This document shows positions 33,467 through 46,040 of a stretch of 64,000 nucleotides of DNA, in pieces; the first letter of the stretch is position 1, and every line of letters begins with the position of its first letter. The DNA is taken from NCBI GenBank assembly GCA_036850595.1, contig CM072156.1, forward strand, positions 14,022,326 to 14,086,325. Direction: 5' to 3'. The position numbers and the translations under genes were made by a program. The notes under the pieces were generated by a model. It saw only the letters and a program-made list of their open reading frames with translations. It made no database searches and was not told the origin of the DNA. Source of the DNA: Rhyacichthys aspro. Its lineage: Eukaryota; Chordata; Actinopteri; Gobiiformes; Rhyacichthyidae.

Positions 33467-35814
33467 TGTATGTGTCTGTACTATAATATGACTACAAATC
33501 AAAAAACATAACATTTTTCCTTCTATCGCAAATAAATAAAGTACTTTGCCATGTTTTCTTGTCAACCCTTTTCTTCAGTTGTTTATATAAAGCTGCAAAA
33601 TATTGGTCTGAAAATCAAATGCACCATGGCGACTCATTTCGACAGATTTGATTGTGAGATGCAGACATTGCTTTACTTTATTCCAAACAAACCTGCCCCA
33701 AGACACGTACACTCCCGGTGTAACTGCGTTGTCACTCAGATGTTTAGTTTTTGCCCTTGTTCGGCTAAAGCGTGTTTATCTGAAACGCACAATAAACAGA
33801 CCCTCAGCCCATGTCCTCTGTCCTTGTCATGTTTTAATCTAAAGTTAAATGTCCTGGTACATTTTGAAAACATGGATAAGAACATTGGACAAGCAGTCAT
33901 AAAATCCATGTGAAGCATGACATATAGATGGATGGAAGCAGTAATATGTATCTGCTGATGGGAGAAGATGAAAACAGCTGATCCCCAGGAATTGTAACAT
34001 GAGGGATGGAGTTGAGTTTATGAGAAGAAACCCAAGCACCTTATCAACTCCTGTGAATTTGTCAGCGAAGTCATGGCATATTGAATCACTGACAAAGGCT
34101 GCCTTTATGGTTGGCTTTGGTTTTCTGTTATCGTTTAGGAGATCTCCATGTTTTTCAAAGCATCATTGGCCACCTTGAAGAAAACCACCGGGGCTCCACG
34201 TCCACACTACACTTGTTGCAGCATTCATTCTCAAGAAGCTGGACTTGCTTGGCATTTACATCTAGCCTTTGCAAAACCCCCGAAGTTCTTGAAAATAAAT
34301 TCTTTGACGTCATGAAATGGAGATGACTGGTTTTATGAAACATGTCTATAATATTATTCCGTATTTTTCTGTATTGAGGATCTTGTAAATCCAGGTGGCA
34401 CTGACAAAGATAAATTACACACCCTGCTGCTAAAAGAAAAAGGAAACAGACAAGAGGATGTTGTTTTTAGTTTGCTGTATTTGTGAACCAACGTACCGTG
34501 TCTCTTTGAGCTTGCGGAAGTGAAGGTATTACAATACCAAGTACAATAATCATAGTTCTTGTAACCTTAAGCTTCTCCTTTATCTGATCAGCCTGTCTGT
34601 ATATGGCTGAGAGACACTGTCAGATTCTCACTGCCGTCAAAACAGATGCTATCTGTGCCCTCTTCATGTCTAATTACCTGTTTACGCCAAAGCCATAAAC
34701 TCAATGGTGCATCTGATTTTACAGATAAGGGCTCCATCCATTTCAAAAACGACCTAATAATCATTCTCACAATGCTTGGTTATGCTTTATTTTATATTCA
34801 TGCATTTTGGATTTCCTGTAAAAACCTGTCAGCTTTTAAGTGGAATTAATCTGGAATAGTTTCTGAAATATTCAGTTAATCTAGGTCTGTCCTCTACGTC
34901 ACATGAGTGTTATGTGTAAGAGTACTTCAGTCTTCCATTATCGTTTTTATCAGTCCTCTGTCCTTTGATTATAACAGTATAATCCCATAGACATACCTTC
35001 CCTTCTTAAAAACTGAAATCCTGTCAGATTACCAGGTAAGTCTGTGATGAGTCAGCAACCTGCATGGGCTGCTAATCACAATGTTGGCTTTAACTAATAC
35101 ATATGCATGTGTGTAAATATTATTTTGCCATTAATCATTAAAACTGAAAATTAGTACCAAAGGGTTTTACAGTTTTCTAACAAGACACGGAGGGACACAT
35201 ATCCAGAGCATAAAATATATCTTTATTTGATATTATATTGTGAGGGCAAAATAGGCCAATTTCACCCTTTGACCTTTTTTGTTCAGACTGTTGTGATTTG
35301 TTATCACATTTCACAGCATGAATCATGCTAACAAACTGGTTATGTTAGCGCTGCACACAAGACACTTGGCTAGTTCTCCACAACATGCCAAAGTCGCACA
35401 ATCCAAGTGTCTTAGATAAGACATGACCAACAAAAACCAAAGCATATCCATCTAATCAGCTAAAGACCTCTTAAAAGAATTTAAGCCATTCTGCAGCCCA
35501 CATTTCTATAATCAGTCTGATCTCACTAAACTCTTATCACTTTAGACATGTTTAGTGCATGATGAAAGACTGAATGAACCACTCGCTGTTGCACATGGGC
35601 GGTGTTTTAAAATATACTCAGATGTTACCATTGTAACTAGGTCAATATCTATATAATAAAGTAAAATGCCTGCGTGATTACAGCACAGACACATTTGAAC
35701 ATCTGTAAGCACAAAAAGCATGGGTCATAATTTTGGAAGCCTTCTATTTGTGATATTTGATTCACACTGAATTATTTAAAATAGTAGTATCAGGAGAGAG
35801 AAAGTATTATAACT
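33467..35814. other. Spacer between the transposon remnant and nkx3.1
   Basis: Non-coding. The nkx3.1 3' UTR enters from the right; a minus-strand AATAAA (plus TTTATT at 35222-35227) is a plausible 3' end. No exon or RNA gene is recognised. Being downstream of a developmental gene, it may hold enhancers, but no specific element can be named. Confidence 0.5.
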
Positions 35815-36584
35815 TCACAGTAATGTTGGACCCCATGGGCCACCATTGTCCCATAGGTATGGACTGTAATGATATGCTTTGCAGAAGGAGGAGAGAAGTG
35901 TTGATCTCACAAAATTGTCTCTCAAGACCATTTCTTCCACTTTACACATGTCCTTGGAGAACTCTGTTTGCTGCTTGCGCTTGGTCTTGTACCTGCGGTT
36001 CTGGAACCAGATTTTCACCTGTGTCTCTGTTAGTCTTAGTGCACTGGCTAAGTGAGCCCTCTCTGGAGCAGACAGGTATTTCTGATGGTTAAACTTTTTT
36101 TCAAGTTCCATCACTTGTAGATGAGTAAATGCAGCTCTGGAGCGCTTCTGTTTCCCGCTGGATGTGGGACTGGAGGCCTCGTAAGGGCTGGGACAGGGAG
36201 CATCCAGCGTGTCTGAGGAAAACCAATAAGCTTCTGTCAATACATAGAAAATAACAACTTGCACATATTGTATGTGTCACTGGAACATGGATGAATCCCA
36301 AAAGGCTATTGTGTCATGTTAGATTTGTTTCTTCACGCAAGCCTTGCTTTTTTAGTAATCATGTGTATCAATGCAGGATATTGGTGGAGTGACTCACCTG
36401 GGTGCATGTTGACTGTTGTGCTGGAGGAACAATGTTGCTCCGAGAGCTGCTCAGACTTCTCTTTCCACTGTGAAAATCTTTCCATCTTCTGTAAACACCA
36501 TTTGTTATTAACTTGTGTGCTGTCCTTTAGAGAGAGAATGTCCTCTATGAGGAAGGACGTCAGAGGCTTGACTTCACCAGACAT
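35815..36584 (-). CDS. nkx3.1: NK3 homeobox transcription factor Nkx3.1
   Basis: Homeodomain transcription factor. In mammals the orthologue acts in prostate and sclerotome, and in fish in sclerotome. Two exons (36584-36398 and 36212-35815, minus) join in phase to 194 residues. A TN/eh1-like repressor motif is seen at about 8-19 (LTSFLIEDILSL). The homeodomain lies at about 83-142, from KQKRSRAAF to NRRYKTKRKQ, with the HQKYLSAPERAHLA helix I-II region typical of NKX3-1. There is no NK2-specific domain, as expected for NK3. The start was chosen at 36584 because a minus-strand TATAAAT at 36684-36677 places transcription start near 36.65 kb, leaving hardly any leader for the alternative Met at 36635. 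It lies tandem with the NK2 gene, as in human 8p21. Confidence 0.94.
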
Positions 36585-36676
36585 TTCTAATCCAGAAATC
36601 CAAAGGAGTAAGGTCCTCTCGGTGCCTGAAGGCATGCAAAGGGTAATGTGTCTCCGCTCAGAGTAACACAGTCTGA

Positions 36677-36684
36677 ATTTATAC
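36677..36684 (-). promoter_or_regulatory. nkx3.1 TATA box
   Basis: TATAAAT-type motif on the minus strand about 95 bases before the preferred start codon. Assigned from motif and spacing. Confidence 0.5.
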
Positions 36685-39600
36685 AAGCGCAGGGGAGGGC
36701 CAGTAACTGCTCCAACAAGTGGTGGAGGCGGGCAACTGACAACTTTACTTTTGGCAACTACTATTTGTTTTACCATTTCAAATCGTTTTCCAAAATGTAC
36801 AGATAAAAGCAAAAACACAATCAGTTAACACAAATCTAAATGACAAACCAAATGTACATTGCTGTTTTTTCATATATTATATCATCATTGGCTTTTCCAC
36901 ATTTTGGGCTTATGTGTTTGTTTGTGTATGTGAGCCATGTGATTAACAGCCACTGTTCAAGTGGACTCAGCTTTATTCCCTGTCTTTTCTGCTTTACATT
37001 CTGCTTTTATATTTTGTAATTTGGCATCTTTCTGTCCAGCAAAGATGTTAACTGATTTAGGGGTCGACCTAAAGTGAGTCACTAATGTTGCCGTTAAGTC
37101 TCTGCTGCTGTGGAAGCTGCTCCATGTTGTGAGAGGGGTCAGAGTGGCTGGTCACTAATGACTTGGACACATTTTGGCCGGCTCCTGAGCGGACCTGCTA
37201 TTGTTCAGTCACTGTTTATCTGTTGTTCTCCGTGGTCCAGCCTGACCTTTCTGTCACACTCAGACTCATGACTCTGATTTTCTGGTTGTGTCAGTGCCCC
37301 TTTGGGAGTTCACATATTTCAGGACGATAAACACGATCCTGTCTGACGCGGACCACCGACTCTTTCAGTTAATAAACAACTAAACTATTTGATGCACCTA
37401 TACACCATCTTGTTCACAAGTGTTTTTCTGGGCACGCAGCTGTTTGAAATGTTTTCTTCACCTCCATAATCAGTCAGCGCTTTGAAATACCTCCAGGCTC
37501 TTCTCAAGCATTAGCTACTGTCTTGTCAACATGGCATTTAGATTATCAGGATGATATGCTTCACCTGTCTGTGACTGTCTGTACCCATTGTTTGCTAAAA
37601 TACATTGCCTTTGAGTTTAAATACATTTCATACTTTGCCATACTCACGTCCATACTATGTCAGCTGATTGTTTATTAGACTAAATGGACATCCTGCAGAT
37701 CTATTCTCCCCTGTTTAACGTCCAGCATTATCTAAAAGCTTTGTCCTGCATTAGACGTGCTACAGTAAAACATCATTGAGCCCAGAAAGGGATTTGTGAA
37801 ATGATTCTAGTGCTATCAATCTTCTTTTGTTTTTCGGTCCTAATGTGTGTAAATGTAGATTGTCAAGCACAAATGTTGCAGTATCAGTGTTGTATCTTTT
37901 AACTGGGTTGTTACACAATGTTTTACACCTGCGCGTATTGTGCAGATTGGGCCGATTGTGATTGTTGTCAGTAAAAGCCAGTTTGACTACTTGTTGGATT
38001 TTACACAATAACTGCCATGTAAACAGATCATTTTCATTCACAAAATTGTCAGTTGTAGATGTCAAAGGTAGAATTGCCAAATTATATCAACCGGAGCAAG
38101 TATGGCTTAGTAAGAATATCTAGATTGAGGCATTTTCTTCTTCTTTAAAAAAGTCTTAAAAATACATCCTCCTGTAAAGTAAAAAGTATGTTACTTTCAT
38201 TTATAATTCATTAAAAATCTTTGATAAGTGTAGTTTAGGTAAGTGAATTTAAACAACTCCTGACCTGTCCACTGTAAAGAACTGTATTTACTGTAAATTT
38301 GGCAGCAATGGCCGTAAACAATAGATCTAATGTTCCACAGATATATTTTAAAATGTCCAGGCTTTAGGTTTAAATTGTCCCTTGTCCAAATTCTGATTCA
38401 TTTTCAACCAAACTTGGATGATTGGACAAAGAATAGGGGACTTTTGAATAATCTCAGAGTCCATCATAAACACCAGATAACCAGTTTTAGAACCAAGAGG
38501 ATGTTATTACAAAATCATAGTTGATTTGTCTTCCTGTTTGACATGATGTAATGTTGTCTACTGCATGAGCTAAAACCCTTTTAAATAAACCATAATGAGG
38601 CTTTCACTGCTATCCATGTCACGTCATGTCAAAAGATTTACACTGACTCTTATGAATACACCGTTGTATTCTTAATCTTCATTTGACTTGTCTTCTGTCA
38701 TTTCTCCAACTACAAACCTCATAATGACACACACTATCAATTCTCCTCAAGTGTCTTGGGTCTCCTCTGAGTCTGCAGCTTCTCCTTATCTGGAGATTAT
38801 GCTCCTCTATCCTTCACCTCAGGCTACCTGCATTAAGTTGGCTTGAATATGCTACTGCTGAGGATAAATAACAAGACAACAAACGTCATATAGTTTGGAT
38901 TTTGTGTGTCTGTGGATTAGCCACGCCTGACAGGTTTGACTTGAACTCCTTCCCGTTTGATTGAAAGGTAAAGTGAAAAAGTTAGAGAGCCACTCAGTCT
39001 GCTGCTTTGTTTACTAAGCAAAGCTGGGACAGGACAGGCTCTCCGGCCTTATCAGCGGATTTGTGAATGGGACAATAATGAGCTCAGTTTGATAGAGCAG
39101 TCCTGTCAGGTCAGATGTCACACCATCCATTAACGTTGGATGGCTGTCTTGGATAAACACGGCAAAATACATCTGTTTCTAGTAGGTGTTGTTTCAGTGG
39201 GCTTAATTTAGCGCCGCAGGTTAGAACCGCGTGTTCTTTGCGCATGACGCGTTTTGTTTCTTATGCACAGAATGTGTCCATTTGTAGGCCGCAAAAAAAT
39301 CACAGACACGTACACGGAGGGAATATAAGCTATGTCTTTCAACTATCAAATTATTCCGCTGTAAAAGTGGTTTTGAACAATTAGAACAGCAAGCGTGGTT
39401 GTGGAAGGTAAACAAATAAGAAGACACTTGACATGTAACTGAGTAGAATACTGGTCGAGCTCATTTATTTGTTCTTCTCATTGCTACTGTAGATGTGTGA
39501 CCTCCATTTTTCAACATAAGAATCCTACCACAACTTATGCTATCTCTAAAAAAAAGCACGCTTTGCTTTTACGCACGCGGTGATGCTCTGCGTGATATTT

Positions 39601-40049
39601 CCCTTGTTGGACTGCTGTAATGCCATGTTTACTAATCCGTGCTGTAGACACACATATAGAAAACAGAGCCATCAGCCTAGTGTATATCATCTCGACATAA
39701 TTAGGACCTGCACACACTGTAGTTAGTAACCACTGGGATTATACATTTCTTCAAAGAGCTTAGGCTGCTTTTTGTAAACAGAAGTAATTCAAGAATAATA
39801 ATTTCTTCGCTGCGTAAAATTGCCTTAAATTTCTGTGACACGTTGGTCACACAGAGGCCTATTTAACCAATGCAAATTGTGGAATGCCTATTAAATAACA
39901 CTGTAGCCATGGATATGCTGAGTGCAGTGAAGTGTTGTTTTTTTTAATTTTCCATCATGTAAAAAAAAGTGAATATCTGTCAAAAAAAACAAAACAAAAC
40001 AAAAAAACCATCACAAATACACAGCCCCACACTGTTCAGACTGAACCGA
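36685..40049. other. Spacer between nkx3.1 and the NK2 gene
   Basis: Non-coding, 3.4 kb. The NK2 gene's 3' UTR enters from the right, with a minus-strand AATAAA (plus TTTATT at 39464-39469) as a possible end. Two stretches, about 37.08-37.33 and 38.98-39.14 kb, are less AT-biased and free of simple repeats. They contain forkhead-like (TGTTTA) and GATA-like (TTATC) words and are candidate regulatory DNA only. Confidence 0.45.
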
Positions 40050-41358
40050 TCACCAGCCTCTCACGCTGTGCAAGTGTCTGTGGCTGAAGGGCCCCTCGGA
40101 GTTCACCGCCTCAGAAAGCTGCCCGTGAGCCCCGGGGCCTGTCACTGTCACTGAAGTGGGCACCCCGTGGTAACTGTAACCATAGAAACTGCCGTTCCCG
40201 TAACTCACTACGGGGTTATAATGTCCCAGAGACACGTTGTACGCTGTTGAGTGAGATCCTGGGCTGCATATCTTCCCGTCCCGCACGAGCACCGGCACGG
40301 CCACCCTCCTCGGCGCGCTTGGGAAGCCCGCGAGCTCCAGAGACTGGTCCTGACGCTGGCGCTTGCATTTGTACCTCCGGTTCTGGAACCAGATCTTGAC
40401 CTGTGTGGACGTGAGTTTGAGGTTTGACGCCAGCTGCTCGCGCTCCGTGGCGGACAGGTAGCGCTGCTGACGGAAGCGCCGCTCGAGCTCGGACACCTGG
40501 AGCTGAGAGAAGAGCACGCGGGGTTTTCTGCGCGCTCGGCCTTTGCTCCTCATGGTCTGGCTAGTGTTCGGGGACGCGTCCAGAGCGCTCATATCTGTAC
40601 AAAGACAAAAAAGATCAATTCTGTACACACAACTGTATCAAACACCTACTACAGAGGCCTGTAGCAGTGAACGGTTGGTAAAACGGACTTTTTTGTTGTT
40701 TTACGCATATAAGTTTTCTTAGAATTATCATTGTTGCGTTTTTAGTCATTCTGCTTCAGTTCATTTTGCTGTTATAAATTTTCACTAGTTTTCTGGAGTT
40801 TTTTGGGACTAGCTAAAAAGAAGCAATACGATATGAATAATTAAAGTGGCTAAACAAGCTTAATATTAAACAAGCAAATTAAGATTAAAAAAAAACCCTG
40901 TCAAGTTTGTCTTAACAAAAAATATCTTCATAATCCATAAAATTATTTTTAGTTTGTATTTTAAATTCCATTCATGTTGTTATTTTGTTGTAGGCCTAAT
41001 ACTCGAGTCATGTCTGAGTCAAATTCATTATCTATAATGATTACTGGAAGCTGTTTTGTTTAAAGGTGTTCATTAAAACATGTGGCCAAATGTGCAAAGT
41101 AACTAAAACTCTCTCTGTCTTACCGAATTTCTGCATGTCTTCTTCCGCTGCTGTTTTGTGGCAGTCTGTCTTTTCGTGCATCTCGATCTGAGGCGGCCTC
41201 GGCTGCAGCTCGTAGAAGTCTTTGGACGCGCCGTGATGCGAGTGATGATTTACAGGAACAACTTGGTCTGTCAGGAAGAACTCATTCTCAAAGTCCTGCT
41301 CTAACTTTAAAATATCCTTTACAGAAAAAGGCGTGGAACTCGTTGCGCCGGAAAACAT
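40050..41358 (-). CDS. nkx2.7: NK2 homeobox transcription factor, nkx2.7/NKX2-6 type
   Basis: Cardiac and pharyngeal NK2-class homeodomain factor. Two exons (41358-41124 and 40594-40050, minus) join to 259 residues. TN motif at about 9-21 (TPFSVKDILKLEQ). The homeodomain lies at about 100-160, from RRKPRVLFSQ to NRRYKCKRQRQD, with the NK2-defining Tyr in NRRYKCK. A clear NK2-specific domain follows at about 172-189 (RRVAVPVLVRDGK). The start is set at MFSGATSSTPF, because the family begins a few residues before the TN motif; an in-frame Met 16 codons upstream is possible. The position between nkx3.1 and stc1 matches NKX2-6 in human and nkx2.7 in fish. nkx2.5, which has a similar domain layout, is unlikely at this locus. 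Confidence 0.9.
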
Positions 41359-44300
41359 CCCAATCTTAAGAGAAAGATCTTTTTTTGGCTCTTTGATTTT
41401 ACGCACGTCGTGTGCTGGAGATGCTGTGTGCGGGGTTGTCCGTCCTCTGACTGACTGGTGTCAGGGCCTGGGAAGGCTTGAAGGGTCCAACTACAGATCG
41501 GGGTTGAGATATCTGTCACCCTCCTTCAACAATACAAGCCAACACCCAGCGTGCATGGTCTTCTCAACTTACAAGAGCACCTCACCAAACGCACGCTCTT
41601 CACTCCATTGGCTCCTTAATTAGACAGCACATATAGTCTACATTATTTTACTACAGACCTTTGTGATTTATCGACAATGCTTGGTAAGGGTTTTAACTGA
41701 CACTACATCGCAGACATGTAGAATTAGAAAAATACTAATAGGCCTGCATTGAAACACGGAAACTCAACATTTGACGTATGATTTAACTTGTTAAAAAGAC
41801 ACTAGTTTACGCAATGGCCAGCCTCAGCCGTCTGGTCAGCCAAGTAAAGCCACTTAATCAGCACGCAGGTCCTCGGGGGTTGAGTGATCTTAGGTGATGT
41901 TGAACAGCTTTACCATCAACATTGTTTTCCAGACTCATTATTAGTGTTGTGAGGCCACAACAAACAGTAACATTACACCTGATGTTGTGGAAGTAGAGAG
42001 GCCGCGGCGCCAGGCAGTAATGCTTGACTGAGGCCGAGACGCGCGTGGGTCCGCACACAGGAACAAGGACAGACACGGGCTGTCCCCCAGCCCCACGCAG
42101 GAGGAGGTACAGAGGCCTTGACAGCACAACTTCAAGGCATCGGGACCTCTCTGTCTGACAGCTATTTAAAACTGCAGTTGAGCTGATGAAATTATCCAGG
42201 GAAAGAAAGTGTTTTTGATCAAAATAAGATGGCCAGGCATTGAAAGTATAAGTCAAATTTGACCATTTGTATTATCATAAGCACACAACAGCAACAGCAT
42301 TTCCAAGATAAAGACTGACCATGCCAGACACAAATAACAGGACTCATTTTATTCCGCGTGAAAATGCCACCAAGCATCATGCGTGCTGTTAGACCTTTAA
42401 ATAAATAAATAAATGAATAACCTTATTAATGTATTAATTCTTTTAAAGTCACAATGACAGAATAATGCTTGTAACATTTTTCAGATACTTAAGCTGCTAC
42501 CAAGTTTACCTTGTTTATAACCTTTAAAATAAAAACACAGCTGGAAATGAGTGGCTCTTTTTGTGTTTGTGTTATTTTCTTGTACCAGAACTCAAACCAA
42601 TGTAGGTGTTAAAACTTTTTATTATTTACTGAATCAGTAAAAGTGTGATGACTCCTAATGTTAAAACCCTGTGTGGTGTTTAAGTTCCAACTGTGATATA
42701 ATGTCAAACAAACTCCACAGTTAAGTCAATGACAAACAAAGAAACCTGAACTTCAAAAGTGCAGACAAATGGAGTCCCAGAGATTTGTTTGACACCTTGG
42801 GGGATTCAGGGTGTCCAGTTTGATGGCTAAATTACTTCATCATCATCAGTGTTCAGTGAGTGCTCAGGGCCATGCCCTGTGCACTTTAGTAACTCCTGTA
42901 TGTCATGTCAAATGCTTCCACCATTTGTTGCCCAACTGTAATCTAAGAAGATAGTTGAGTAAAGTTTACCACAAGATACCCCTCATTCATCATAGTAAAA
43001 TAGAAGGGTGATGGCCACTGAAAGAGGAGAAAGAGGCACATCACTGTCAGTGTAACTGAACCTTACATTTCTGTGGCCAATATTACTGTGAAGATGCACA
43101 TCAAACTGTTTGGTGACATTCTAAATCAGAAGGAGTTCAGCACTTTTCTGTTGCACCTGGCACTGTTCTCCATTTGTTGTCATGGGATATGGTTACGTTT
43201 CCTGACAAAAGCTGTACGTGCAGCATCAGTTGTCACTGGAAGAAGATGCATAGGTTTCTCCACCACATTACAACACTGAAGACGTCATGTGTATTCCATG
43301 TTTGTGCAAAAAAAACTGTACCTGCATTTGTTCTCTGCTTGCATCAGGACTCTGTGTTGAATCTGACCAAATACACAATCACCTGCTTTTTCACCATCGT
43401 TCTGTAGAGATTTTGGTTTGTGGAATATAAAGCATTAGATATCAAGTCAGTTCATTGTACAATTATTTGAGGGATTTAGTTTGCATTGACAATCCTTTAG
43501 ACAATAGAGAGGCACAATAACTGCAGGAAAATACCAAAACCTACTGAGGTTCAAGAAAACAGCAGGATACGGATGAATTTGAGTTTTCCCCCTTTACCTT
43601 TAAGATTAAATACAATATGCAAGTTGTACGTTTGTTCTTATGTTGTGACAGGTGCAGCCTGATTTTATCCACTAGAGGTCTCTGCATCATTAAGATTAGT
43701 CAACAGGCATTAATGGAGACTGCATCTATGCACAATGATGATCAATAGGAGAGAAGACAGTCTTCTGTTTGTATTTACACACTGATCCCACCGAACAAGA
43801 TTCCTGCTTTTGTATAAAGTGACTGGAGGCTAGACATCTATGTTACTGTACTTTTCAAACTGCAAACCAATAAGCCAGGTATAAGCCAGCAACAGGGCAT
43901 CTGTATGTACTGTTAAAAAAGTCTCATCAGTGAATTCAGTTTCCAGGACATGAAGGATCAGCTGCACTTGTTTAGATGCCACAGCAGGACTTGAGGTTAG
44001 TGGAGTATCAGTTTTCTAGCAAAAGGAAGACCTGCACAGTGATTACTTGGCCATATAATCTACATATTGTTCCATAGACTGTTATACATTTGATTTCAAG
44101 ACAAATGGCAAGTTGCTTTGGCAGGAATAGAAACTGTTCTGTTTCATCTCTTTCCCACTGCCTCTGTGCCTGATCTAATTTTCTTTTCCCATCCTTGGGT
44201 ATTTCCCCACAGAAATGAAGGGATAGAGATTGCTGGTAGGATTGGAGTGGATCTAATCTTCCACTGCTCTCAGTCATACTCCATTTCACTGCACATCTAA

Positions 44301-46040
44301 TTTGTCACACTGCTGATGAATATGCCACAAGTTTCATGGGAAAGAGAAAGACATAATGAATATAAAACACAATGGGAGAGGGGAGAAGCAATCGCCGTAC
44401 CACACTAACCACAAGGCATTGTTCATTTGTCCCATCAAATTGCTGACACCACGCGTGCACTATGTATGCATTGTTATAAGAATTCGATCAATCTGTTATA
44501 ACAATAGGGGGCTGTTGCTTGCTTGCAGAAACTCAACAGTCATTTATGATAAGCACCAAGTGGGACAAATAACACACACAAAAATGCATACCAGACCCAA
44601 CATATTTGTGTGTTCATTTGTGGATGATTTGCAGATTTACAGTCCTGTGTGTATCTGCTGTGCTTCATTACTGGCTCTTCAACAGCGAACAGTGGCAATA
44701 ATGAATTAACACAAGCAGATGGTATGAATTGCATCTGCATAATGGTTTTCTAATTTGATCATTTTTCATTATTACTCGGCTACTGATTGTCAGGGTGGCG
44801 TTACACTCGGCAGCAGTCCAAGCAACAGTGTGAATAGACAGGGTCAAAAATCTGCTCCTATGTTTCCTGGCAACAAGATGTTTCAGTGTGTCAAAGGCAG
44901 TAATTCCATGCGAATCGCTTTGAAAAGTTGCCCAGTGCTTCGCTGCAGAGATGTAAGGGGGCAGTAAGACAGACAACACAGAAGCAGGAAACTAACTGAC
45001 CATTCGGGAAGATTACAAGCTTTTCTATGTCCTTCTACATGGATTCATTGATGAGTAAATGTCTCTTTAAAGACGAGAGATGACAGAATCAGTGCAGAGC
45101 TGCTGCATCACCTATCCATGAGAGTGTAGCGCGGCAGATGAGAAAGCCCTTCAGGACTCTTCTCTAAATAGGCATGAAATTATATCTCCCTCTGACGGAG
45201 ATTAGCGTCTATTGAGCCTCTTGCGTTCTGCCCCCTCTTTTCCTCAGGCTCTCCAAGCAAACAGGCACTTTGCAGTTTCAGCTCCTTTCGTGCTCAAGTT
45301 TAACAAAGTTCATTTTCATCAGAAGGTGCTCTCGCCACCCTTCATCCCTCGTCTTTAGGTCCCACAGGATTCGTCACACCCACACAACACTCGGGCTGTG
45401 GAGTAAACCATGACAGGGTGTGGATGAGTGTGTCTTTCTCCATTCACTGGAGAGAATCACACCACGGTAGAAAGAGAATTGACAAGCAGCTGTCAGCGTG
45501 TAAAACAGGTGCCCTTATCAAGGTAATGACGACATAGGGGTACGGCGTGGAAGGTTGTGGGGTCAAGTCCCCCACTGGACGGCACAAACACGTCATATTT
45601 GCCTTTCATATCCCCGTTAATGTCAAAATCAAGTCGACACAATCGGTATTACCTCTAACTGTCAAGCCAAGTCTGCGTAATAACAGGATCTCAGTCCAAC
45701 AATCAGAGCTGGCATAATGACAATTTAAAGATTGTGATAAGTTCTACTTCTAATACAGTGAGACAACATTTATAGAAGAATGGACTTTTTTCTTTTTTTT
45801 TTTTTTAGAAACTACTACTACTTCTGTCAACCATTAGAGTTATGACTAAATGTCATTGTCAGGCTCCAGCCACCAACAAGAATTAATGAATGACTGAAAA
45901 GTGATTGTAATTAGCAGATCTTTGCCACATTGTAGAGCAGCTAATAAAGCATTGTAATAAATATAGGCAGAAATAGGAGCATAATAAGATAAACAAACAT
46001 AAGAAAGAAAAGGAGATAACAAAACGTGTCCAGATAAATA
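41359..46040. other. Upstream flank of the NK2 gene
   Basis: Non-coding, 4.7 kb. A CCAAT-type box (ATTGG, plus) near 41607 may belong to the NK2 promoter. A long mixed-composition stretch at about 44.39-45.40 kb looks more constrained than its surroundings. A short tRNA/SINE-like piece lies at about 45.54-45.60 kb. No coding exon is convincing. Confidence 0.45.
45540..45605 (+). repeat. Possible SINE-like remnant with a B-box-like word
   Basis: GGAAGGTTGTGGGGTCAAG followed by TCCCCCACTGGA resembles the T-arm/B-box part of a tRNA-derived SINE. No A box, full cloverleaf or tail is visible, so the assignment is weak. Confidence 0.3.

Noticed and set aside
36316..36666. 116-codon plus-strand frame over nkx3.1 exon 1
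   Set aside because: Antisense of a well-supported exon, with no recognisable product.
41858..42256. 132-codon minus-strand frame upstream of the NK2 gene
   Set aside because: No recognisable domain and no link by splice sites to the NK2 gene. The composition suggests a chance frame.
43073..43407. Two overlapping plus-strand open frames of 68 and 77 codons
   Set aside because: Neither resembles a protein family, they lack splice or start context, and they lie in an AT-rich intergenic stretch.
45540..45605. Possible tRNA gene
   Set aside because: Only a B-box-like word is present. No A box, acceptor stem or anticodon arm can be folded.
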